From Bryobacterales bacterium (GTDB taxonomy: Bacteria; Acidobacteriota; Terriglobia; Bryobacterales; Bryobacteraceae), in contig PMUP01000081.1 of assembly GCA_003166865.1 (NCBI GenBank), positions 1 to 64,000 of the forward strand: a stretch of DNA of 64,000 bases, read 5' to 3'. The notes beneath the pieces are model-generated. The model searched no databases. It was not told the origin of the DNA and was given only the letters and a program-made list of their open reading frames with translations. Positions 16,984 through 24,721 of the stretch are shown here, piece after piece. The translations under genes and the position numbers were made by a program. Position 1 is the first letter of the stretch. Each line of letters begins with the position of its first letter.

Positions 16984-19197
16984 TTACGCCGGCAGCTTCG
17001 CTTCCACCCACGCGCGGATCACGTCAAACACCTGCCGGCTGTTGGTCTCGAGCATCATGAAGTGGCCGTTGCCAAGGATGCCCTTGTCCTTGAGCTGCAG
17101 CTCTTCGGCGTCGCAGCCGGCTTGCTTCAGGAACGCGACCACGGGCGGGCCTTGCGTGCGTCCCGACGATTCGGCGGTGACCACCACGATCGGGATGCCC
17201 TGCAAGTTTTTCAGTTTGCGTGCGGGCTCGGCTTGCAGCTTGTAAGCGGGCGTGATGCCGGCCGCGGCGACATCGCGCGTGGCGAGTTCCTTGGGATCGG
17301 ACACCGGCGGATCGTAGACTATCGGAATATCCGTCAGTCCCCAGCCCGAGCCGAAGCCGAACGGCATGCCCGCACCTTCCACGTTGACGATTGCCTTTAC
17401 CAGCGCCGGCCGCTCGTTCGCGACCAGCCAGCTAAACGGGCCACCCGCGGAATGAACCTGAATGATGGCGGGCCCGATCTTGTCAAGCAGTTCAGCGCCT
17501 CGGCTGGCCCACAACTTGTGCGCCATCACGTTGTCGGACGGCGTGGAATTCTGACCAGCTTGGAAGTGATCCACCAGCGGATCGCCCGCGTCGCCAGTGC
17601 CGATCCAGCGCCGGTTCGGATTGTTCGCCGCGCGCTTGAAATCGCCGGTCACGGTGTCGAACGTCAGCAGCGGACCAATCGGCCCGAGAGCATCGGGGTG
17701 ATAAGGCGCGCGGCCATGGCCCTGCCGATCGACCAGATAAACTTTGTAGCCTTCCTGCAAATAGTAATGCGCCCAGCCGGGCTTTCCGTTGCCGAGTCCC
17801 ATGTAGTGCGTGCCTTGACCGCCGCCGCCATGCACCAGCACAACCGGATAGGGATGACGAACCTGCGCGGGAAAAAGATACTGCACGTACATCTGACCGG
17901 CGACGATGTTGCCGTAGGGCATCTTCTTCAGTTCGGTCCCGACCCAGAAGTGGCCTTGCTCGGACAGCTTCAATGCGATCGCGTCGGGATTGTTCTTGGT
18001 CGCGGGCGCTTTCGCGGCGTGTGCGGAAACGTTCTTGTCGATCCAATCGAGGATCGGCTGCAAGACTTCGCGATTGTTTTTCTCCACCATCATCATGTGG
18101 CCGTTGCCGTGGACGCCGTGCTGCGCCAGGCGCAATTCTTCCGCCGTGCAGCCGGCCTGTTTCAAGAACGCGAGCGCGCCGGGAGCGCCAGGCGACGCGA
18201 AGGATGCTTCGGAGGTGACCAGGACGATCGGAATGCCCTGCAAGTTTCGCAGCTTGCGCGCGGGCGCTTCCTGTATCCGGTAGGGACCGACGCCGGGCTC
18301 GGGTGCAGGCATCTCCTTGGACTTCAATTCCGACGGATCCTTCACGGGCGGTTCGTAGGTCATCGGGATGGTGGTGATGCCCCACCTGCTGGACTGAGGG
18401 CCCTGACCGAACGGCGCGCCGGCGCCTTCGACCACCACGATGCCTTTCAGCAAATTGGGCCGCACCTCCGCGACCAGATAGCCGAAGGGTCCGCCGGCGG
18501 AATGCGTCATGATGATCGCAGGCCCGATTTTGTCCAGCAATTCCGCGCCGCGCTCGCGCCAGGCCGTGTGCGTGAGCTCAATGCTGGAGACGTAGGAGCC
18601 GCCTTGCGAGGCGACCAACTGCGCGAGGTCCGCCGCGCCCACTTCGCCCGTGCCCGGCCATTGATTATGGAGCTTCGCGAGTCCGAGGCCGCTGGGATCG
18701 GGACGCTTGGCGCGCTGCGGCGTGAACATTCCCGAGATCTGATCCAGGGTGATGTTCTGTTGCGGGAACGGGCCGTTGAGATCGGGATGGAAGGGCGAGC
18801 GGCCGTGGCCGGGGCGATCGACGACGTAGACCTTGTAGCCTTCTTGCACCAGCAGCGTGGCCCAGCCTGGGCGTCCGTCGGGCGTGCACATCCAATCCGT
18901 GCCTTGGCCTCCGCCGCCGTGCACCAGCACGATCGGATAGGGATGGCGGACGCGGGCCGGGATCTGATATTCGACGTACATCTGTTTGCCGTTGATCACG
19001 GTGCCACGCGGGATTTCGGCTCGCTGCACTCCGACCCAGAAAAAGCTCCATTCGGCCAGATCGAGCGGGACTTCGTCGGCGGCTGCCGTCGTCCCGGTCT
19101 GGGCAGCGAGTGGTGTGCCTAGCGCGCCCAGGACCGACAGCGCACCCGAGGCCATGGTGGCAAAATCGCGGCGGGTAAGAGCATTGTCTGATGGCAT
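16984..19197 (-). CDS. Tandem alpha/beta hydrolase, twin-arginine exported
   Basis: A 737-residue protein. The ATG at 19197 has GGGAGG upstream and gives a twin-arginine leader (ALTRRDFATMASGAL). The mature part holds two homologous alpha/beta hydrolase units, about residues 50-400 and 410-737. Each has VLVHGGGGQGT, a DRPGHGR or DRQGHGR turn, a nucleophile elbow THSAGG (about 230) or VHSAGG (about 580), and a C-terminal GNGH histidine (MEKNN/LETNS context). Both Ser-His pairs seem intact. The first glycine of GxSxG is missing in both. Single-unit relatives are usually 300-350 residues, so this is an internal duplication. The substrate is unknown; an exported esterase is likely. Confidence 0.85.
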   Translation of the reverse strand: MPSDNALTRRDFATMASGALSVLGALGTPLAAQTGTTAAADEVPLDLAEWSFFWVGVQRAEIPRGTVINGKQMYVEYQIPARVRHPYPIVLVHGGGGQGTDWMCTPDGRPGWATLLVQEGYKVYVVDRPGHGRSPFHPDLNGPFPQQNITLDQISGMFTPQRAKRPDPSGLGLAKLHNQWPGTGEVGAADLAQLVASQGGSYVSSIELTHTAWRERGAELLDKIGPAIIMTHSAGGPFGYLVAEVRPNLLKGIVVVEGAGAPFGQGPQSSRWGITTIPMTYEPPVKDPSELKSKEMPAPEPGVGPYRIQEAPARKLRNLQGIPIVLVTSEASFASPGAPGALAFLKQAGCTAEELRLAQHGVHGNGHMMMVEKNNREVLQPILDWIDKNVSAHAAKAPATKNNPDAIALKLSEQGHFWVGTELKKMPYGNIVAGQMYVQYLFPAQVRHPYPVVLVHGGGGQGTHYMGLGNGKPGWAHYYLQEGYKVYLVDRQGHGRAPYHPDALGPIGPLLTFDTVTGDFKRAANNPNRRWIGTGDAGDPLVDHFQAGQNSTPSDNVMAHKLWASRGAELLDKIGPAIIQVHSAGGPFSWLVANERPALVKAIVNVEGAGMPFGFGSGWGLTDIPIVYDPPVSDPKELATRDVAAAGITPAYKLQAEPARKLKNLQGIPIVVVTAESSGRTQGPPVVAFLKQAGCDAEELQLKDKGILGNGHFMMLETNSRQVFDVIRAWVEAKLPA

Positions 19198-19244
19198 GTT
19201 CGGCCTCCCTGTGATACTACTCAAATGAGCATATAAGAAAATAC

Positions 19245-19853
19245 ATGCCATGGAAAACCGGGAAGGATTCGTCGGGCTCGTCCGTCCAAACGAACGGTTT
19301 CGGTATGGTGTTGGACGCGAACGACCGGGATGTAGTTGAAGCTTGCCAGCGCGGCGATGCCGAGGCGTTCCGTGCCTTGTTCGAAGCTTACAAGGACCGT
19401 GTCTACTCCATCGCGCTGCGGTATTCGGGCAATCCGGCGGCGGCCATGGACATCGCGCAGGACACGTTCTTGAAGCTGCTGTCGCGCATCGGGGACTATC
19501 GCTCGGAGGCGAGCTTCGATTCGTGGCTGTACCGGCTGGTGGTGAATAGCTGTATCGACGATCAACGGCGCGGCCGGCGGATGGCGCCTTTTCTTGAGGG
19601 ACTGATCGACGCAGTGTGCGCTCCGGCCGAGAGCGTACTTCACAAGCTGATGCGCGCGGAGACGGAGCAGCGCGTGCAGGATGTAGTGGCGAAACTGGCG
19701 CCGGAGCATAGGATCGTGATCGTGCTGCGTTACACCGAAGGATTGTCGTACGACGAGATCGCGAGCATTGTCGGATGTTCGCCGGGAACGGTGGCGTCGC
19801 GATTGAATCGCGCGCACAAGATCCTGGAGCGGAGGTTGTCCCCGTGGAGGTGA
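19245..19853 (+). CDS. ECF-type RNA polymerase sigma factor
   Basis: A 202-residue sigma-70 family protein of the extracytoplasmic type. Region 2 has RGDAEAFRALFEAYKDRVYS and NPAAAMDIAQDTFLKLLSRI with SEASFDSWLYRLVVNSCIDD. Region 4 has LPAPEHR-like KLAPEHRIVIVLRYTEGLSY, followed by DEIASIVGCSPGTVASRLNR, the helix-turn-helix for -35 recognition. ATG 19245 is used; ATG 19305 (MVLDANDRD) is equally possible since neither has a clear Shine-Dalgarno. TATAAG at 19232-19237 may be its own -10. It overlaps the next gene by ten bases, the standard arrangement with an anti-sigma factor. Confidence 0.92.
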   Translation: MPWKTGKDSSGSSVQTNGFGMVLDANDRDVVEACQRGDAEAFRALFEAYKDRVYSIALRYSGNPAAAMDIAQDTFLKLLSRIGDYRSEASFDSWLYRLVVNSCIDDQRRGRRMAPFLEGLIDAVCAPAESVLHKLMRAETEQRVQDVVAKLAPEHRIVIVLRYTEGLSYDEIASIVGCSPGTVASRLNRAHKILERRLSPWR

Positions 19854-20380
19854 CTCATCTGTTAGAGCGCGGGTTGCGCGAGGTCCATGCGCCGCCAGAA
19901 CTTTGGGATCGCATTCAAGCCCCTCAAGCCGTCCGGCGGAACGGGAACAGCCGGCGATTGATGTGGGCGACGGCAGCAACTGTCGTTCTTGCCGCAGTGG
20001 CGTTGTCTCGCGTTCAGTCGCCCGTGCGTCAGGATTCGCAACGGATCGCTTTTCACTGCCAGAATCCCGCGCAATTGCGAGCCTGGGTGAAGGCCAATAC
20101 AGGTTTCGATGTACCGTTGCGGGCTGCGCCGCCACTCTCCATTCAATTGATCGACGCACAAATGATGGAAGGGACTCGCGAAGTCGAGATCGTCTACCGG
20201 GCAGGGAATGACCACGCAACGTTGCTGGTGTCGCGCGCGGACCCCGGCGCCGCAAGCATGCCGCATAGCCGCATCAGCGGCACGGTCTCCTCGTGGGTGA
20301 TGGACGGCCAGCGTTTCACGCTCGCCTGCAACGATCCCGCCGGTTTGCAACTGGCGTGCAAGCTCTGCCATCTGGACTAG
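19844..20380 (+). CDS. Probable anti-sigma factor, single-pass membrane protein
   Basis: A 178-residue protein from a GTG inside the end of the sigma factor gene. A short cytoplasmic N-terminus (LLERGLREVHAPPELWDRI) precedes one membrane helix (LMWATAATVVLAAVALSRV, about residues 42-60) and a periplasmic domain. The His-Cys-Cys zinc anti-sigma motif is not present at the N-terminus. The periplasmic part has four Cys, FHCQNPAQ and a C-terminal CNDPAGLQLACKLCH, and DUF3379-like regularity was not established. The assignment as anti-sigma factor rests on gene overlap and topology. The Cys/His cluster could bind metal or sense redox state. Confidence 0.62.
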   Translation: MEVTHLLERGLREVHAPPELWDRIQAPQAVRRNGNSRRLMWATAATVVLAAVALSRVQSPVRQDSQRIAFHCQNPAQLRAWVKANTGFDVPLRAAPPLSIQLIDAQMMEGTREVEIVYRAGNDHATLLVSRADPGAASMPHSRISGTVSSWVMDGQRFTLACNDPAGLQLACKLCHLD

Positions 20381-20436
20381 CATACTCGCTGAATCCCCAA
20401 GCGCTGCTGAATCCAAAGCGAAAGCCGCTTCATCGT

Positions 20437-21189
20437 ATGGGTATGGCAAAACTTGCAGGCAAGGTGGCAATCGTTACTGGAGCATCGAAGGGTATTGGCG
20501 TCGCGATCGCAGAGCAGCTCGCGAAAGATGGCGCTTCCGTAATTGTCAATTACTCGTCCAGCGCCGCGGGGGCTGAGACGGTGGTCGCGAAGATCAAGGC
20601 TGGGGGCGGAAAAGCCAAGGCCATACGCGCGGACGTGAGCAAGCCCGCCGAAGCCAAGCAGCTCATCGACGCCACGGTGTCGGAGTTTGGCCGGGTGGAT
20701 ATCCTCGTCAACAACGCAGGCGTTTATGAGTTTGTGCCGCTTCACGAAGTAACTGAGAAACATTTCGATCGGCTGTTCAACGTTAACGTCAGAGGTCTGT
20801 TGTTCGCAACCCAGGCCGCCGCCGCGGCCATCGGTGAGCAGGGAGGGTCCATCGTCAACATCAGCTCGATGGCTTCTCAGTCACCACCTCCCGGCGGGTC
20901 GGTTTACAGCGCAACCAAGGGTGCCGTGGATGTCATTACGGAGGCCCTCGCGGCGGAACTTGGCCCACGAAAAATCCGTGTAAACGCCGTGTCCCCGGGA
21001 CCCGTTGAAACGGAAGGCACTCACTCCATGGTGGAATGGGATCAGTTTAAGACTTTCATGCTGCCTCGGACACCGCTGGGCCGAATTGGGCAGCCAGGCG
21101 ATATCGCAACAGTGGTTTCATTTATCGCTTCCGAAGACGCGGGCTGGATCACAGGCCAAATCATACCCGCAGCCGGCGGCTTGCGGTAA
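20437..21189 (+). CDS. SDR family oxidoreductase (glucose-1-dehydrogenase-like)
   Basis: A 250-residue classical short-chain dehydrogenase starting MGMAKLAGKVAIVTGASKGIG. The cofactor glycine motif TGASKGIG, NNAG near residue 90, the catalytic Ser in NISSM, and YSATKGAVD (Tyr and Lys of YxxxK) near residue 155 are all present. The basic residues after the first strand are absent (NYSSS), which usually allows NADPH binding. The C-terminus ITGQIIPAAGGLR is typical. ATG 20437 or 20443 are possible; the frame is open further upstream but overlaps the anti-sigma gene. The substrate is unknown. Confidence 0.9.
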   Translation: MGMAKLAGKVAIVTGASKGIGVAIAEQLAKDGASVIVNYSSSAAGAETVVAKIKAGGGKAKAIRADVSKPAEAKQLIDATVSEFGRVDILVNNAGVYEFVPLHEVTEKHFDRLFNVNVRGLLFATQAAAAAIGEQGGSIVNISSMASQSPPPGGSVYSATKGAVDVITEALAAELGPRKIRVNAVSPGPVETEGTHSMVEWDQFKTFMLPRTPLGRIGQPGDIATVVSFIASEDAGWITGQIIPAAGGLR

Positions 21190-21204
21190 AGGCGAGTGAA
21201 TGAA

Positions 21205-21759
21205 CTACTGCCGCGACTCGCTGCTGGGCGGCACGATGCCTTGGATCCGCATGTACGTCACCAAATTGCCGTAGTGCTCCATGGTGTGCGAAACGTTGAA
21301 ATCGAGCATGCTGAGCCGGGTGATCTTGGCTCCGCCGAAGGCCGGTATCATTTCAGCCGCTTTCGCATCGGTCATTCCGGCGTAGATGGCATCGCAATAG
21401 GCGAAGGCAGTCTTCAGCGCGGCCACGATATCAGCTTTGGTTTTGGCCGTCTGCTCGATGTTTTTCTCGTCTTGCTTGCCGGCAGCGGCGCCGCAGAACT
21501 CGTACTGTCCGTCGGCGACATGAGCGAGCACCTGCCCAAAGCTTCGCACGGTGTCGGTGGGTTTGAACGCGTACTTATCCTCCGGCATCTTGTCCGCCGA
21601 GCGCAGGATGTCCTGCTTCGCATTCAAATAGAAAACCTTGGAACTCGACACCAATGGATTAGCGGCTCCGGTCGGGTTAACGGCTCCGGTCGGGTTGCTG
21701 GCTCCGGTTTGCGCCCAGGCTCCGGATGCCGCGAGCAGTAGAACGATTGGCCAACGCAC
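21205..21759 (-). CDS. DinB-like helical bundle protein, exported
   Basis: A 184-residue protein from GTG 21759, preceded by AGGAGG; earlier ATG 21801 lacks a ribosome site. Residues 1-18 form a signal peptide (RWPIVLLLAASGAWAQ). A short repeated linker (NPTGAVNPTGAANP) follows. The rest is a DinB-type four-helix bundle with DKMPEDKYAFKPTDTVRSFG, LAHVADGQYEFCGAAAGKQ, and MLDFNVSHTMEHYGNLVTYM, giving the three conserved metal-binding His. DinB proteins are metal-dependent enzymes, often thiol transferases. The signal peptide is a common acidobacterial variation. Confidence 0.87.
   Translation of the reverse strand: MRWPIVLLLAASGAWAQTGASNPTGAVNPTGAANPLVSSSKVFYLNAKQDILRSADKMPEDKYAFKPTDTVRSFGQVLAHVADGQYEFCGAAAGKQDEKNIEQTAKTKADIVAALKTAFAYCDAIYAGMTDAKAAEMIPAFGGAKITRLSMLDFNVSHTMEHYGNLVTYMRIQGIVPPSSESRQ
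21662..21715 (-). repeat. Three 18-bp tandem repeats in the DinB-like gene
   Basis: Three consecutive 18-base units built on GGCTCCGGTCGGGTT encode the Asn-Pro-Thr-Gly-Ala linker after the signal peptide. The third unit is diverged. It is a likely site for length variation by slippage. Confidence 0.8.
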
Positions 21760-21834
21760 GTGGGTTATCCTCCTGAATTTGTAACCGTCCAATGTTAGCA
21801 AGTTCCCGGAGGCTGGCGCGAGAAGTCGCCGGGT

Positions 21835-22239
21835 CTAGGCGTGCGAGTACTGCGAGGCATTGTCGTCCATCACGCCGCGGTTTGTTTCCCACAGGTAGAT
21901 CGAATTTCCATCCGGATCCTCGAAGTGCGCGAAGGAGCCAGCGCCGGCGTCATTGACGATGGGCCCGAGGAAGCGCACACCCTTGCTTCGCAGCCGGTCC
22001 ACGATCTGCTGAATCGGCTCATCGATCTCGAGTCCGATGAACATGCCGCCCTTGGTTCCCGGAGCTGGATAATTCGGCGAGGCCGGATGCAGCCCGAGCA
22101 TGAGCCCCTTGCCAGCGTCGACCGTCGCCCAGTGATCGCCAAAGCGATTGGTCAACTTCATGCCCAAGACTTCGGTGTAAAACCGGACGGAAGCGTCCAT
22201 GTTGGAAACCATAACCGTGATGTTGCCGCCTGAGATCAT
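21835..22239 (-). CDS. VOC family protein (glyoxalase/dioxygenase fold)
   Basis: A 134-residue single VOC-superfamily protein. The ATG at 22239 has GGAGG eight bases upstream; longer frames upstream overlap the divergent regulator. Features are VMVSNMDASVRFYTEVLGMK, HWATVDAGKGLMLGLHP, GLEIDEPIQQIVDRLRSKG and the end FEDPDGNSIYLWE, with the VOC His/Glu pattern. Members are metal-dependent enzymes or resistance proteins; the substrate is unknown. It is divergent from the GntR-type regulator (22283-22612), with a 43-base shared promoter region, which suggests control by that regulator. Confidence 0.87.
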   Translation of the reverse strand: MISGGNITVMVSNMDASVRFYTEVLGMKLTNRFGDHWATVDAGKGLMLGLHPASPNYPAPGTKGGMFIGLEIDEPIQQIVDRLRSKGVRFLGPIVNDAGAGSFAHFEDPDGNSIYLWETNRGVMDDNASQYSHA

Positions 22240-22282
22240 TCGAAGTGAACCTCCGCTACCAGGGTCGCTCAGTCTTGCGAAA

Positions 22283-22612
22283 ATGAAAAGGTCCACTTTG
22301 GCCCGCCGATTCAACTTGCCGCCAATCGCGCTCAACCGGGCGTCCACGCAGCCGGTGTATTTGCAGTTCTGCGCCGCCTTGGAGCGTGCGATTCGCGATG
22401 GGCGTTTGCCAGCCGGGTCGCGATTGCCTTCCACTCGCGCGGCCGCCAAGCTTTTCGGAGTTTCGCGCAACACGGTTGTAACGGCCTATGAGACGCTGGC
22501 CGCTGACGATTTAATTGAATCGGTGACTGGTTCCGGCACGCGAGTCCGTCGAGCGCGAGTCATCGGAAGATTCAAAGATCCGGATGGAAACGTTCTGTAT
22601 TTGAATTTCTAA
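22283..22612 (+). CDS. GntR-type HTH protein with VOC-like tail
   Basis: A 109-residue protein. Residues about 20-90 are a GntR winged helix in the MocR/PdxR style: QPVYLQFCAALERAIRDGRL, PAGSRLPSTRAAAKLFGVSR and NTVVTAYETLAADDLIESVT, followed by GSGTRVRR. The MocR aminotransferase domain is missing. The protein ends VIGRFKDPDGNVLYLNF, which looks like the C-terminal strand of a VOC protein (compare FEDPDGNSIYLWE in the divergent gene). It is therefore either a natural HTH-plus-VOC-strand fusion or a deletion product of a regulator and a VOC gene. The C-terminal end overlaps the converging gene at 22609. Confidence 0.72.
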   Translation: MKRSTLARRFNLPPIALNRASTQPVYLQFCAALERAIRDGRLPAGSRLPSTRAAAKLFGVSRNTVVTAYETLAADDLIESVTGSGTRVRRARVIGRFKDPDGNVLYLNF

Positions 22613-23382
22613 GCTTTCGAGAGCAGCGTTCCGAAGCCTGGAGCGCGGCCGCTCAAGCCCAGTAATCGGACGCCCGCCCAGAGCGCATGCGGCGTGCTGG
22701 AAACAACCGGGACGTGACCGCGCTGCTCCAACGGCGCGAGTAATTCGAGCGTCCTCAATCCGCCGCACGAGACCAGCATGGCATTGGCGTTGGGCTGCGT
22801 CTCACGCACGCCGGCGCAGAATTTCAACAGTCCATCCTGCGTGACGCGATCGACGTCCTCCACCTTTTCGATGCCGAGGCCGTTTACCCCGAGGACTTCG
22901 AAACCCGACTCTTTGAGAAACGCTTGCAAGCGCCGGTTGACCTCCTCGTCATAGGCGGTGGCTGCCACCACTCGCTTCGCTCCCACGGTCTTGAGACCCT
23001 CGATCACGCCGGTGCTCATGGTGGTGGCGGGCAAGCCAGTCGCCTTCTTGAGCGTTTCCGTCAGGCGATCATTGAATGCTGCGCCTTTGTAGAAACTCAG
23101 CGACGTGCCCATCAGCACCACCGCATTGGCCCCTTGCGCCGCCAGCTTCTCGCCGGCTGGTCCGATGCGATCGATCACGGCGTCGTAGCCTTCCGGCGTC
23201 ATGGTCTTCAAGCCCAGCCCCACAGTGATGAACTTGACTCCCGACGGATACATGGCGAGCCCTTCTGGTGGGACGGGGCGCGTGACCGGAAAGATCAGCC
23301 CGAGCGTTGGATCGGCAGATTTGACCAAAGCCGCGCCGAGCAGGCCGGCCGATGAGGCTTTGAAGAATTCGCGTCGATTCAT
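22609..23382 (-). CDS. Arylmalonate decarboxylase-like protein, TAT leader
   Basis: A 257-residue member of the Asp/Glu racemase superfamily. By eye it is close to arylmalonate decarboxylase of Bordetella: VGLGLKTMTPEGYDAVID, VLMGTSLSFYKGAAFN, TGLPATTMSTGVIEGLK and the catalytic Cys in LVSCGGLRTLE (about residue 205), then VPVVSSTPHALW. Only one of the two racemase cysteines is present: the position equivalent to the first is Gly (LMGTS), as in the decarboxylase. The protein begins MNRREFFKASSAGLLGAALV, a twin-arginine-like leader absent from the known cytoplasmic enzyme. It lies four bases after the dehydrogenase gene, in the same operon. Malonate-type substrate specificity is inference. Confidence 0.8.
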   Translation of the reverse strand: MNRREFFKASSAGLLGAALVKSADPTLGLIFPVTRPVPPEGLAMYPSGVKFITVGLGLKTMTPEGYDAVIDRIGPAGEKLAAQGANAVVLMGTSLSFYKGAAFNDRLTETLKKATGLPATTMSTGVIEGLKTVGAKRVVAATAYDEEVNRRLQAFLKESGFEVLGVNGLGIEKVEDVDRVTQDGLLKFCAGVRETQPNANAMLVSCGGLRTLELLAPLEQRGHVPVVSSTPHALWAGVRLLGLSGRAPGFGTLLSKA

Positions 23383-23386
23383 GATT

Positions 23387-24685
23387 TCACCAGGCGACCA
23401 TCGCTTCTTCAAATAGCGCGCTTAACTGCTCGGGTCCGGCCGGACGCGGAGAGAGCTTGGTCACTCGATGCTGCGGCAACGTCCCTTCCACCAGTTTCGG
23501 AATATCGGCGGAGGTGTAGCCGATTTCCCGTAGTCCATTGGGTGTCTTGAGGCGCTGCATGAACCAAGTGATTCGCTCGGCCAGAATTCGGCCCGCGTCT
23601 TCCTTCTTGCAACGCGAGACGTCGACTCCCAGCGCCTGGACCGCTTCCATATGGCGCTCCGGATTGGCGGAAGCGGTAAAACGGAAAACCGCCGGCGCGT
23701 TCAATATCACGGAGAAGCCGTGCGGCACGAGCGGGTGATCCGTCACGTGGCTTATTGGGTAACCAGGTGCGCGATAGCTCTTCACCATGCCCGAAACCGG
23801 ATACGACATGCCGTGCGGCAGATGCACTCCGGCGTTGCCAAACCCGACACCGGCATATGAAGCCGCCAGCAACATATTGGCGCGGGCGTCATCGTCGGAT
23901 GGATCCTCCACCGCGCGAACAATGTACTGCGCCACCATTCGCAAAGCTTGGAGCGACCAGACATCGCTGATGGGATTCGATCCCTGATAGGCCGGGCGAA
24001 CCGTGGGCCGGTCCGGATACGGTCTGCCCGTGTACGGCATCGCAGTGTACGATTCAATCGCGTGACTCAGAATATCGAGACCGCTGGAAGCTGCCACTTG
24101 GGGCGGCATGGAGCGCGTGTTGTCGGGATCAAGCAGACCCAGCGTAGGTTTCAAGCGGCGGCTTGCGATGCCGGTCTTGGCGTGCATGCGGCTCAGATCG
24201 AAAATGCTGACGCCGGTGGTTTCGCTACCGGTGCCGGCGGTGGTTGGAATCGCAAACAGGGGCTTCAGCGGTCCGGGGACGGGCAATCCCTTGCCGATGG
24301 GTGGGTTGACGTAATCCAGAAAATCGGCGGGCGGGTAGCTGGTGTAGAGGTTAACGGCTTTCGCGGTGTCGATGGTGGATCCACCGCCGACCGCTACGAT
24401 CGCATCGAATGGCGACCGCTTCGCGAACGCGATGGCGTCCAAGAACGATTCGTCGGTGGGTTCCACGCGGACGCGATCATAGAGTGTGAAGCTGACGCCG
24501 GCACTTTCGAGCGATTCCAGCACGGTTGCGACGGGCGCCATCCGCGCCAATCCAGGGTCTGTTATGACCAGCGCGTTTCGGACGCCCAGGTCCGCCAGAT
24601 CCATTCCAACTTCCCGCGTGACGCCGGGCCCAAAGCGAATGTTGGACGCGGCCATCTCAAAAGCGAATTCGGTTTTCATCCCCAA
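23387..24685 (-). CDS. Hydroxyacid-oxoacid transhydrogenase-like iron alcohol dehydrogenase
   Basis: A 432-residue group III iron-containing dehydrogenase. It matches the animal/bacterial transhydrogenase (ADHFE1, EC 1.1.99.24) closely: AASNIRFGPGVTREVGMDL, VRVEPTDESFLDAIAFAK, VGGGSTIDTAKAVNLY, FLDYVNPPIGKG, TTAGTGSETTGV, RPAYQGSNPISDVW, and TLPQHRVTKLSPRP. Iron ligands are in SSGLDILSHAIESY (Asp, His), VHLPHGMSYP and HPLVPHG. The known reaction couples oxidation of 4-hydroxybutyrate to reduction of 2-oxoglutarate. It is the first gene of an operon with the decarboxylase-like gene. It looks cytoplasmic, unlike its partner. Confidence 0.9.
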   Translation of the reverse strand: MGMKTEFAFEMAASNIRFGPGVTREVGMDLADLGVRNALVITDPGLARMAPVATVLESLESAGVSFTLYDRVRVEPTDESFLDAIAFAKRSPFDAIVAVGGGSTIDTAKAVNLYTSYPPADFLDYVNPPIGKGLPVPGPLKPLFAIPTTAGTGSETTGVSIFDLSRMHAKTGIASRRLKPTLGLLDPDNTRSMPPQVAASSGLDILSHAIESYTAMPYTGRPYPDRPTVRPAYQGSNPISDVWSLQALRMVAQYIVRAVEDPSDDDARANMLLAASYAGVGFGNAGVHLPHGMSYPVSGMVKSYRAPGYPISHVTDHPLVPHGFSVILNAPAVFRFTASANPERHMEAVQALGVDVSRCKKEDAGRILAERITWFMQRLKTPNGLREIGYTSADIPKLVEGTLPQHRVTKLSPRPAGPEQLSALFEEAMVAW

Positions 24686-24721
24686 AGGTGATGTTACAGC
24701 AAACCAATGGGGGCCGAAGGT

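Noticed and set aside
17062-19122. A 686-residue open frame on the strand opposite the tandem hydrolase
   Set aside because: It is a mirror of the hydrolase codons in GC-rich DNA. It has no known motif, and the opposite strand has two clear hydrolase domains with a signal peptide and a good ribosome site.
20293-20436. An N-terminal extension of the SDR gene at 20437
   Set aside because: The extra 48 residues lie in the end of the anti-sigma gene and have no SDR similarity; the SDR begins normally at MGMAKLAGKVAIV.
22609-23382. Aspartate/glutamate racemase call for the TAT-leader protein
   Set aside because: Racemases of this group need two Cys; here the first position is Gly and the surrounding motifs follow arylmalonate decarboxylase.
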